The translations under genes were made by a program, and so were the position numbers. Below the pieces are notes generated by a model. That model was not told where the DNA came from. It did no database searches and saw nothing but the letters and a program-made list of their open reading frames with translations. A stretch of DNA of 43,455 nt from Magnetococcales bacterium (GTDB lineage: Bacteria; Pseudomonadota; Magnetococcia; Magnetococcales; JADFYX01), in NCBI GenBank assembly GCA_015232365.1, contig JADFZU010000021.1, positions 1 to 43,455 of the forward strand, written 5' to 3'. Below are positions 17,796-24,908 of the stretch, one piece after another. The first letter of the stretch is position 1. Each line of letters opens with the position of its first letter.

Positions 17796-19705
17796 TGTGC
17801 GGTATTGCCGGTCGCCTCTCTTGGCATAAACATCCAGAAGCTGAGACCATCCAGGGTATGATTCAAACTCTGGTTCACCGAGGGCCAGACGCCCATGGGG
17901 TCTACCTGGATGGCCCGGTAGGTTTAGGTCACAGGCGGCTCTCTATCATAGATACTTCCTCTAAGAGTAATCAGCCTATGGTTGATAGTTCTGGGCAGTT
18001 TGTCATTGTTTATAATGGGGAGGTCTATAATTTTTTAGAGATCCGTAAAACCCTGGAACAGAGCGGTATCCAGTTTCTGACCAACAGTGATACTGAGGTT
18101 ATACTTGAGAGCTACAAAAAATGGGGGGTTGATGCTCTAAGCAAGTTTAATGGAATGTTTGCTTTTGCTCTATGGGACACAATTAAAAAGCGGCTTTTTT
18201 TAGCTCGAGACCGTCTTGGAAAAAAACCTTTATTTTATCATCTTATGGCAGGTGGTGGAATAGTATTTGCCTCAGAATTAAAAGCACTGCTGGCTGACAA
18301 TGATGTTCCGCAACATATTAATATTGCTGCATTAAGCCACTATCTTTCTCTCAATTATACATTGAGTAACTCAGCTATTATTGGTGATGTACACAAGCTT
18401 GAAGCTGGCCACTTTCTTCTTATGTCCCAAGGGAGTAAAGCTAGCATACACTCGTATTGGAATTTAGCTGATAATTTTCATGATAAACAGCACTATAGCT
18501 CTGAAGATGAGGCAGTAGAAGCTTTTCGGGAAATTTTTGATGATGCAGTTCGTCTACGCTTGATAAGTGATGTACCATTAGGGGCTTTTTTAAGTGGTGG
18601 GGTGGACTCTTCAGCTATTACCGCTAGTATGGCTGGTCTTGGTGAGTCAAGCCAGATACAGACTTTCTCTATTGGTTTTAGTGAAAAAAGCTACAGTGAA
18701 GTTGATAAGGCTCGATTTGTAGCTGACTATCTAAACGTGCATCATCGTGACCAGATTGTTGCGGAAGATTTTATGAAAAATCTTTCCAAGATTGCCTATC
18801 ACGCTGATGAACCATTTGCCGATACTTCAATTCTTCCCATGCTTCATCTAGCAGATTTTGCCCGTAAATATGTAAAGGTTGCCCTTTCTGGTGATGGTGC
18901 TGATGAGATCTTTGCCGGATATATAACCTATTCAGCCGACCAGATGCACCATTTGACCAGATGGCTGCCAGACTGGAGCATGTCTCTGTTGGATAAGCTG
19001 GTTTCAGCTCTGCTACCGGTATCTGTGAATAAGGTAAGCCTGGATTATAAACTCAGACAATTTATAGCATTTCACGGTTCATCAATGCGTCGAGCCCATT
19101 TTGGTTGGCGTTCAATTTTCTCTGAGTCTGATAAACAGTCCATTCTTCTTCCTGAATTTGCACAGATAGCTGCTGAGAATGATCCCTTTGACCATTTTTC
19201 CCGCCATTTTGATGCAGTAGAGCAGTGCCACTATCTGGATCAGGCCATGTATGTAGATATTAAAACATGGTTGGTGGATGATATTTTGGTAAAGGTTGAC
19301 CGCTCTACCATGGCCTATGGTCTGGAGGCCCGCTCACCATTTTTGGATTATCGACTGGTTGAGTTTGCGGCCTCACTGCCTATAAAATTAAAGATGAAGG
19401 GGTTTGAAAAAAAATATATTCTTAAAAAAAGTCTGCAAGAGCGGTTGCCAGCGAATATTTTGAGGCAACGTAAGGAGGGGTTTAATGCTCCAATCTCTAG
19501 TTGGCTTGCCAATTGTGACTCTGAAACCATCTCCCAACTAAAAAAAAGATCTCTTGTAAGTGGGTTTTTTAGAGAGGAGCGGGTAGCCGCTCTATGGGAT
19601 GATCATCTACAGTTACGCAGAGATAATGGGCTGCGTCTTTTTGGTCTTATTATGTTTGATGAGTGGCATAGACAGCCTTTTTTATCAAATCTGAAGCTGA
19701 GCTGA
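17795..19705 (+). CDS. asnB: Glutamine-hydrolysing asparagine synthetase (AsnB type)
   Basis: A 636-aa protein with the nucleophile Cys2 directly after Met (MCGIAGRLSW), a class II glutamine amidotransferase domain (about 1-215; RGPDAHG, GHRRLSIID, YNGEVYN) and a synthetase domain with the PP-loop LSGGVDSS near residue 267. Family members make asparagine, or amidate sugars and lipids when in polysaccharide clusters. The tight coupling to a glycosyltransferase and a methyltransferase makes the second use plausible. Length is usual for the exopolysaccharide-associated subgroup. Confidence 0.92.
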   Translation: MCGIAGRLSWHKHPEAETIQGMIQTLVHRGPDAHGVYLDGPVGLGHRRLSIIDTSSKSNQPMVDSSGQFVIVYNGEVYNFLEIRKTLEQSGIQFLTNSDTEVILESYKKWGVDALSKFNGMFAFALWDTIKKRLFLARDRLGKKPLFYHLMAGGGIVFASELKALLADNDVPQHINIAALSHYLSLNYTLSNSAIIGDVHKLEAGHFLLMSQGSKASIHSYWNLADNFHDKQHYSSEDEAVEAFREIFDDAVRLRLISDVPLGAFLSGGVDSSAITASMAGLGESSQIQTFSIGFSEKSYSEVDKARFVADYLNVHHRDQIVAEDFMKNLSKIAYHADEPFADTSILPMLHLADFARKYVKVALSGDGADEIFAGYITYSADQMHHLTRWLPDWSMSLLDKLVSALLPVSVNKVSLDYKLRQFIAFHGSSMRRAHFGWRSIFSESDKQSILLPEFAQIAAENDPFDHFSRHFDAVEQCHYLDQAMYVDIKTWLVDDILVKVDRSTMAYGLEARSPFLDYRLVEFAASLPIKLKMKGFEKKYILKKSLQERLPANILRQRKEGFNAPISSWLANCDSETISQLKKRSLVSGFFREERVAALWDDHLQLRRDNGLRLFGLIMFDEWHRQPFLSNLKLS

Positions 19706-20266
19706 AAAAGAGCTGGTTTACTAATTCACGAGTGTTCATAAAATTTTATGAACTGTTGTAGCTATTCTGTTTTTTATCAAATCAGGTGTGCTGTTTTCTC
19801 TGCTGTTGCTAGATAAATATCTAGATTAATCAACTGCTTGTGTTGTTAGTTTTTGCATATGAGGCGATGTTTTGTTATATGTATATTCCACTATTTCAGA
19901 ATGAGCGTTTTGACGTGTACGTGGGCTTGTTTCAGTAATTTTACATCTCCACAAAACTTATAACTATAAATTCACCCTATGCAGTAATAAATATTTTATT
20001 GCCTTTAGGCTTGGCAACTGCTATCTTCCCGGCTCAGGTAGTTTAATCAGGTCAGCGAAATTATCACGCTATATAAGGCCAGATTTGACATGGTTGCTTT
20101 TATTTAGTACCGTCTCGCTACCCTGTAGCTATAAATTTAGTGATGGGGGTGAGTAAAATAGGTAGGTGTCTGGGCTGTAAACTACACTGTCCTGGTGTGC
20201 ATACTAAAAAAGTTATGTCGTTTAATCTGTTTGGTTTTTAACTCTAATTAAGGGGTCAGTCTCACT
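19706..20266. other. Long spacer before the DUF302-fccAB unit
   Basis: This 561-bp stretch shows no gene I can support firmly. It contains a 20-bp perfect palindrome at 19734-19753 (half-site GTTCATAAAA) just after asnB, and a 32-codon Cys-bearing reading frame at 20143-20241 without a ribosome site. No convincing promoter pair was found for the DUF302 gene, though it must lie here. Confidence 0.45.
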
Positions 20267-20848
20267 ATGGGTCAACTTAGAAATCTTTTTGCCATTATTG
20301 GATTGGTCGTTGCTATCTCTGGTGGCTATGCATATTCAAAACTGGCTCCAATTCTCTCTGAATTTGATCCTGGCTACATGAAGATGTACACCGAGTTTGC
20401 AGGCAAACTTCTGACCACCAAAGATCCGGGTATGGCTATGATGTGGTCTGTGCCTGTTGAAGACCCTGATTTAACCCCTGAAGATGTAATAGATTCTTTG
20501 AAGAGCCTCGCCGCTGCCAAAAACTTTCTTTTTGTTGGCGAAGCTCCATTTTACAAACAGGTACAGGCTGTTACTGGAGAGCCGTATCGGTTTATAACCT
20601 TTTTATCTTTTTGTGATGCTCGTGTTGGTAAGATGATGGCCGACTATAAGGACGCTTATACCGGCTTTATGCCTTGCAGGATCTCAGTTGTTGAGGATAA
20701 GCAGGGCAAATTATGGTTGTTTTCTATGAACTTGGATATGATGATATATGGAGGTAAAAAGTTACCTGAAGAGTTGCGTGCCGAAGCACTAAGAGTAAGT
20801 GGTGTTATCCAAAGCATGATGCAAGGTGCTGCAAAAGGCGAGTTTTAA
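20267..20848 (+). CDS. Exported/anchored DUF302 protein next to sulfide dehydrogenase
   Basis: A 193-aa protein with an N-terminal hydrophobic segment (about 5-25, possibly a signal anchor) followed by a DUF302-like domain. The evidence is the stretch LTPEDVIDSLKSLAAAKNFLFVGE and the later FITFLSFCDARVGKMM and PCRISVVEDKQGKLWL. Two Cys residues are present (in SFCDA and MPCRI). DUF302 proteins are common beside sulfur-oxidation genes, but no activity is established. It lies 102 bp before fccA and ends in KGEF. A role with FccAB is inferred from position only. Confidence 0.8.
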   Translation: MGQLRNLFAIIGLVVAISGGYAYSKLAPILSEFDPGYMKMYTEFAGKLLTTKDPGMAMMWSVPVEDPDLTPEDVIDSLKSLAAAKNFLFVGEAPFYKQVQAVTGEPYRFITFLSFCDARVGKMMADYKDAYTGFMPCRISVVEDKQGKLWLFSMNLDMMIYGGKKLPEELRAEALRVSGVIQSMMQGAAKGEF

Positions 20849-20950
20849 TTTAAGATAAGTTTGAAGTTTAATTCAGTTTAGTTCGGGTGGGCGTGTGTAT
20901 ATCTCTTTATGCAGTAGCCCGTAATCAATGTTGTGAATGTGAGGTGTGAC

Positions 20951-21577
20951 ATGCAACGAAAAAAAATACGTGTGTTAATTATGGTAGGTGGGCTTCTAGC
21001 TGGAGGAGCAATGTTTGGCTCATCCAATGCTGAAGCTGGGGCAACAGCAGCAATGCTTGCAGATACATGTGCAGGATGTCATGGTACCAACGGTCTCTCA
21101 GGTGGACCAGCCATGCCAACAATTGGTGGAATGAAAACAGAGTATTTACAGGCCATCATGGCAGAATTCAAAAGTGGTGAGAGACCTTCGACCATCATGG
21201 GCCGAATTGCAAAAGGTTATACCAAAGAGGAGACTGCTAAAATTTCAGACCATTTGGCTATGCAGCCTTGGGGTAATGCAACAAGTGCTCACCAGTCAAA
21301 AAACCGCACCCATATAAGCAGCAAACTTGCTGACCAGGGTGAAAAGCTGGTGAAAAAAGGTAAATGTGAAAAGTGTCATGAAGATAATGGTATGGCACAG
21401 GATGAAGATACTCCACGTATGGCTGGTCAGTGGGTTGATTATCTGATATTTAAAATGCATGACCTTAAAAATAAAGATCTTAACGTGCCTCAGCCCAAGA
21501 AAATGGCAAAAAGAATCAAGAAATTTTCTGTGGAAGAGCTAGAGGCTATGGCTCACTTTTACGCAAGCCAGAAATAA
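20951..21577 (+). CDS. fccA: FccA-like di-haem cytochrome subunit of flavocytochrome c sulfide dehydrogenase
   Basis: A 208-aa periplasmic cytochrome with a signal peptide (about 1-29, ending NAEAG) and two haem c motifs, CAGCH at 40-44 and CEKCH at 138-142. Candidate axial Met residues lie in PAMPTIGGM and TPRMAGQW. The two-domain layout matches the FccA/SoxE-type subunit that accepts electrons from the flavoprotein and passes them to soluble cytochrome c. I choose the ATG at 20951, which has GAGGTG 4-5 nt upstream; a GTG at 20933 would put that site inside the gene. FccB follows after 25 bp. Confidence 0.92.
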   Translation: MQRKKIRVLIMVGGLLAGGAMFGSSNAEAGATAAMLADTCAGCHGTNGLSGGPAMPTIGGMKTEYLQAIMAEFKSGERPSTIMGRIAKGYTKEETAKISDHLAMQPWGNATSAHQSKNRTHISSKLADQGEKLVKKGKCEKCHEDNGMAQDEDTPRMAGQWVDYLIFKMHDLKNKDLNVPQPKKMAKRIKKFSVEELEAMAHFYASQK

Positions 21578-21602
21578 TTCCAGTTTGAGGAGACAATAAC
21601 TC

Positions 21603-22898
21603 ATGTCAAAGTTTACTCGTAGAAGTTTCGTCAAACTGACTGGTGGAGCAGTAGCAGTCGGTATGACAGCGTGTGCTGGTGGACCCAGTATCGCCAGTAA
21701 TTATAAACATCGTGTTGTAGTCATCGGTGGTGGCTATGGCGGTTCAATTGCCGCGAAATATATTCGTATGGCAGACAAATCAATCAAGGTAACCTTGATT
21801 GAGCAAAATAAGCACTACTACTCCTGCCCACTTAGTAACTGGGTTGTAGCAGGCTTCCGTGACATTGAAGTACAAAAGTGGGGCTATGAAGGTCTGAAAG
21901 GCCATGGTGTAGACGTAGTTCATGAAAAAGCGACCAAAATTGATGCAGTTTCTAAAACTGTAACAACAGCATCCGGTCAAAAATTTCATTATGACCGTCT
22001 GATTGTATCCCCTGGTGTTGGTTTCCGTGACCTTGAAGGCTACGACGAAGCTGCATCCCATGCAATGCCACATGCCTGGAAAGCTGGTGCTCAAACTGTT
22101 CAGCTTGCCAAGCAGTTGAAGGCTATGAAAGATGGCGACCCATTCATCATGGTTGCTCCACCAAACCCATTCCGTTGTCCTCCTGGGCCATACGAGAGAG
22201 CCAGTTTGGTTGCTCACTACCTACGTAAGCATAAACCAAAATCAAAAGTATTGATTCTTGATGCTAAAGATAAGTTCTCCAAATTTGGTCTGTTTACAGG
22301 TGGCTGGAAGCAGCTTTATGGTTATGACACCCCTAACAGCCTGATTGAGTGGGTACCAGGCGGCGAAGGCGGAAAGGTGGAGCGGGTTGACGCAAAAACC
22401 ATGACTGTCTACACAGGAATGGAAGAGCACTCAAGCTCTTGTATCAACGTTATTCCAGCACAAAAGGCCAGCCCAATTGCTGTCAATTCTGGTTTGACTG
22501 ATAAATCTGGATGGTGTCCAGTTCACTTGGATACATTTGAGTCAAAACTGCATAAGGATGTTTATGTTATCGGTGACTCCAGTGCTGCTGCTGGTCTACC
22601 TAAATCAGGTTATGCTGCCAACTCAGAGGCCAAAGTTTGTGCATCTGCAGTTGTAGCTGCTCTGAACGGTAAACCAACCCCAGTTCCTTCTTATGTAAAT
22701 ACCTGTTACTCCATGCTTAGCCCAGACTACGGTATTTCCGTTGCGGCTGTGTATAAGTTTGATCAGGCTAAACCAGGTAAGGTTCAAAAAATTGCTGGTG
22801 GTCTTTCACCTAGCAATGCACCAGACTTTGTGCGCAAACAAGAAGCTCTTTACAATGAGAGCTGGTATCAAAGCATTATGGCCGATACATTCGGTTAA
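21603..22898 (+). CDS. fccB: FccB, flavoprotein subunit of sulfide dehydrogenase (flavocytochrome c)
   Basis: A 431-aa FAD protein that oxidises sulfide to sulfur/polysulfide in the periplasm. A Tat signal is visible (TRRSFVKLTGG, residues 5-15), then the FAD dinucleotide motif VVVIGGGYGGS (38-48). Cys192 in PFRCPPGPYERA and Cys368 in NTCYSMLSPDYG are 176 residues apart, the same separation I recall for the active-site disulfide (Cys161-Cys337) of the Allochromatium enzyme. The FCSD-specific C-terminal domain is complete. Pairing with fccA excludes a lone SQR. A terminator follows. Confidence 0.95.
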   Translation: MSKFTRRSFVKLTGGAVAVGMTACAGGPSIASNYKHRVVVIGGGYGGSIAAKYIRMADKSIKVTLIEQNKHYYSCPLSNWVVAGFRDIEVQKWGYEGLKGHGVDVVHEKATKIDAVSKTVTTASGQKFHYDRLIVSPGVGFRDLEGYDEAASHAMPHAWKAGAQTVQLAKQLKAMKDGDPFIMVAPPNPFRCPPGPYERASLVAHYLRKHKPKSKVLILDAKDKFSKFGLFTGGWKQLYGYDTPNSLIEWVPGGEGGKVERVDAKTMTVYTGMEEHSSSCINVIPAQKASPIAVNSGLTDKSGWCPVHLDTFESKLHKDVYVIGDSSAAAGLPKSGYAANSEAKVCASAVVAALNGKPTPVPSYVNTCYSMLSPDYGISVAAVYKFDQAKPGKVQKIAGGLSPSNAPDFVRKQEALYNESWYQSIMADTFG

Positions 22899-22928
22899 GT
22901 TCATAGTTTTACTGTACTATGTTTTAAT

Positions 22929-22963
22929 AAAAAACGGGGTGCTAATAAGCATCCCGTTTTTTT
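22929..22963 (+). terminator. Intrinsic terminator after fccB
   Basis: A 10-bp stem ACGGGGTGCT/AGCATCCCGT (one G-U pair) with an AATA loop, preceded by A residues and followed by seven T residues. It starts 30 bp after the fccB stop and closes the DUF302-fccAB transcription unit. Confidence 0.93.
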
Positions 22964-23091
22964 GTGGGAAAATGCTCTGATGGCAACTGGCGAATCAAGG
23001 TTTGTAAATGGTGAAATTATCTATTAATGCTTGTATTCAAGGTTTAACCTCTTGTTTTAAAAGGGGGGTGGACCTCTGCTCTCTTTGAGAT

Positions 23092-23120
23092 TTGTGTTAA
23101 CAGTTTTTTATGTGTATAAT
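23092..23120 (+). promoter_or_regulatory. Candidate promoter for the NapC-soxYZ unit
   Basis: TATAAT at 23115-23120 is preceded at 17-nt spacing by TTGTGT (23092-23097). It lies about 105 bp upstream of the tetraheme cytochrome gene, in a 332-bp spacer (22899-23230) that otherwise holds only the fccB terminator. The -10 is perfect and the -35 matches at three positions. Confidence 0.5.
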
Positions 23121-23230
23121 GACTTCTTTAAATCGTTGGTGGGAGTGGTTTCCACTTTGTTTAGAGTAGTATCAAACGGTGGAAATTGGAACTCTGAACT
23201 TTAATAAGAAGCAGGGAGTCGGATGACGGT

Positions 23231-23830
23231 ATGAAAAAATTAATTGTAAATTTATGGGGGGTGTTGTCACGTCCAAGCAAAATGGCTTTAGGCCTTCTGC
23301 TTGGCGGAGGTTTCATTGCTGGAGCTGTGTTTTTCATCATCTTTCATTTTACTATGTCAGCGACCAACTCCATGGATCTCTGTATCTCTTGCCATGAGAT
23401 GGATGGTGTCTATGAAGAGTATAAAAAGACACCTCACTACAGCAGTGCTTCCGGTGTTCGTGCTACATGTGCCGACTGTCATGTACCACACGGTAAAACC
23501 TTCCCTGATTGGCTCTCAAAAATTTATGTAAAGGCGACTATCGGTACTAAGGATATCTATCACCATCTTATGGGCACATACGATACCAAAGAGAAATTCC
23601 AGGCATCACGTTATGAGATGGCACAAAATGTTATAAAACATATGCGTGAGCGTGACTCTAAAGAGTGTCGCTTTTGTCACTCACTTGATGCTATGAACCT
23701 TGCTGAACAGGGAAAATCTGCATCTAGAAAGCATAAAAGAATTATGGAGAGTGGCGACAAGACCTGTATAGATTGTCATACAGGCATCGCTCATGAAGAA
23801 CCAGAAGAGCCAGAAGATCCAGAAGAGTAA
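23231..23830 (+). CDS. NapC/NirT-family tetraheme cytochrome c
   Basis: A 199-aa membrane-anchored cytochrome. One N-terminal helix (about 18-42) is followed by four haem c motifs: CISCH 51-55, CADCH 80-84, CRFCH 146-150 and CIDCH 179-183. The spacing and the MDLCISCHEM context fit the NapC/NrfH/CymA quinol dehydrogenase family, which moves electrons between the quinone pool and periplasmic partners. It ends in an acidic tail of E, P and D residues (about 189-199). It leads the unit that carries soxY and soxZ, and no nap or nrf gene is nearby, so nitrate or nitrite reduction is unlikely to be its role here. Confidence 0.92.
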   Translation: MKKLIVNLWGVLSRPSKMALGLLLGGGFIAGAVFFIIFHFTMSATNSMDLCISCHEMDGVYEEYKKTPHYSSASGVRATCADCHVPHGKTFPDWLSKIYVKATIGTKDIYHHLMGTYDTKEKFQASRYEMAQNVIKHMRERDSKECRFCHSLDAMNLAEQGKSASRKHKRIMESGDKTCIDCHTGIAHEEPEEPEDPEE

Positions 23831-23891
23831 GAAAAATAATAATAAATAGTAAAATTGATATTTATTCAAAGTAAGAATTTGGAGGCGTAAA

Positions 23892-24371
23892 ATGGAAATT
23901 GAGAACAAACAGACCATAAGCAGAAGAGGTTTTTTTCATAAAGTAGGAGTTACCACTGTAGCCGTTGCTGCTGCTGGATCTGCATTAACAGGTGGAGCAA
24001 AAGATGCGTCTGCAAATGTTGATAGCTTGATAGCAGAGCAGGTTGGTGCAGGTGCTGTAGCACATGAGAGAGTTAAAATTGATACTCCGCTAAAAGCTGA
24101 AAATGGTGCTTTGGTTCGCATGCCGGTAACTGTAGATCATCCAATGGAGCCGGATAACTATATCCAGACCATTATCCTTGTTGTAGATAACAACCCTAAA
24201 CCACTTGTTGGACGGTTTGACTTTATACCTGAGAGTGGTAAAGCGGCGTTTGAGTGTCGTATAAAAATGGCAAAAACTTCCAAAGTTCGTGCTATTGCCA
24301 AAACCAATACTGGTAAATTATATGGTTTTTCTCAAGATATTCAGGTGACCGAGGGTGGTTGTGCTGGTTAA
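23892..24371 (+). CDS. soxY: SoxY, sulfur-substrate carrier subunit
   Basis: A 159-aa periplasmic protein with a Tat signal (SRRGFFHKVGV, from residue 10). The body matches SoxY (RMPVTVDHPMEPDNYIQTI, DNNPKPLVGRFDF). It ends GGCAG: the swinging-arm Cys157 that carries the sulfur intermediate is present, but the usual GGCGG end has Ala for Gly at position 4. In the Sox pathway SoxYZ presents the covalently bound sulfur to SoxXA, SoxB and SoxCD. Ribosome site GGAGG. It lies 61 bp after the tetraheme gene and 96 bp before soxZ. Confidence 0.95.
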   Translation: MEIENKQTISRRGFFHKVGVTTVAVAAAGSALTGGAKDASANVDSLIAEQVGAGAVAHERVKIDTPLKAENGALVRMPVTVDHPMEPDNYIQTIILVVDNNPKPLVGRFDFIPESGKAAFECRIKMAKTSKVRAIAKTNTGKLYGFSQDIQVTEGGCAG

Positions 24372-24467
24372 GCAGCTTTAGGACAGTAGACGATAGGGCA
24401 TTTGGTCCAGCAAATTAAACTTTTTTGGACCGGCACTATGGTAATTTATATTTTTGGAGAGTGAATT

Positions 24468-24800
24468 ATGGCAATTGGAAAACAGAAAGTACGTGGCCCT
24501 CGTAAGCCTGTGGCCAAAGGATCAGTGGTTCTAATCAAGACTCTGATTAAACACCCAATGGAGAGCGGTCTACGTAAGAATAAAGAGACTGGAGAGGCTA
24601 TTCCAGCCCACTATATCGAGAGCTTTGTTGTTGAATATGGCGGTAAAACTGTTTTGGACTCAAAGTGGAGTGGATCTATCTCAAAAAATCCATTTTTTGC
24701 TTTTAATCTGAAAGCTGATGCTACTGGCCCAGTACATGTGACATGGAAAGATAATCAAGGACAAGAGTTCAAAGCTAAAACTACCCTAAAGGTAGCTTAA
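24468..24800 (+). CDS. soxZ: SoxZ, partner of SoxY
   Basis: A 110-aa protein matching SoxZ throughout: VVLIKTLIKHPMESGLRKN near the N-terminus, IPAHYIESFVVEYGGKTVL in the middle, and GPVHVTWKDNQGQEFKAK at the end. It has no signal peptide, as expected, because SoxZ is co-exported with the Tat substrate SoxY. It is the last gene of the plus-strand unit and converges on the octaheme cytochrome gene. Confidence 0.95.
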   Translation: MAIGKQKVRGPRKPVAKGSVVLIKTLIKHPMESGLRKNKETGEAIPAHYIESFVVEYGGKTVLDSKWSGSISKNPFFAFNLKADATGPVHVTWKDNQGQEFKAKTTLKVA

Positions 24801-24810
24801 TTTTAGATCT

Positions 24811-24850
24811 GGCAGTTGGAGCTATACAAACTTACATAGCTCCAACTGCC
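24811..24850. terminator. Strong hairpin between convergent soxZ and octaheme genes
   Basis: GGCAGTTGGAGCTA (24811-24824) pairs perfectly with TAGCTCCAACTGCC (24837-24850); one more T-A pair closes the loop to 10 nt. No T tract follows on either strand. It may protect 3' ends or aid factor-dependent termination of both units. Confidence 0.6.
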
Positions 24851-24908
24851 GCTTCTAGGGGTATAATCCTATTTCAAGCCCAATCCTACCAGCTACACCC
24901 CCTTTTCT

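Noticed and set aside
24811-24850. Classical intrinsic terminator after soxZ
   Set aside because: The stem is strong but no T tract follows on either strand, so only a possible terminator/3' hairpin is claimed.
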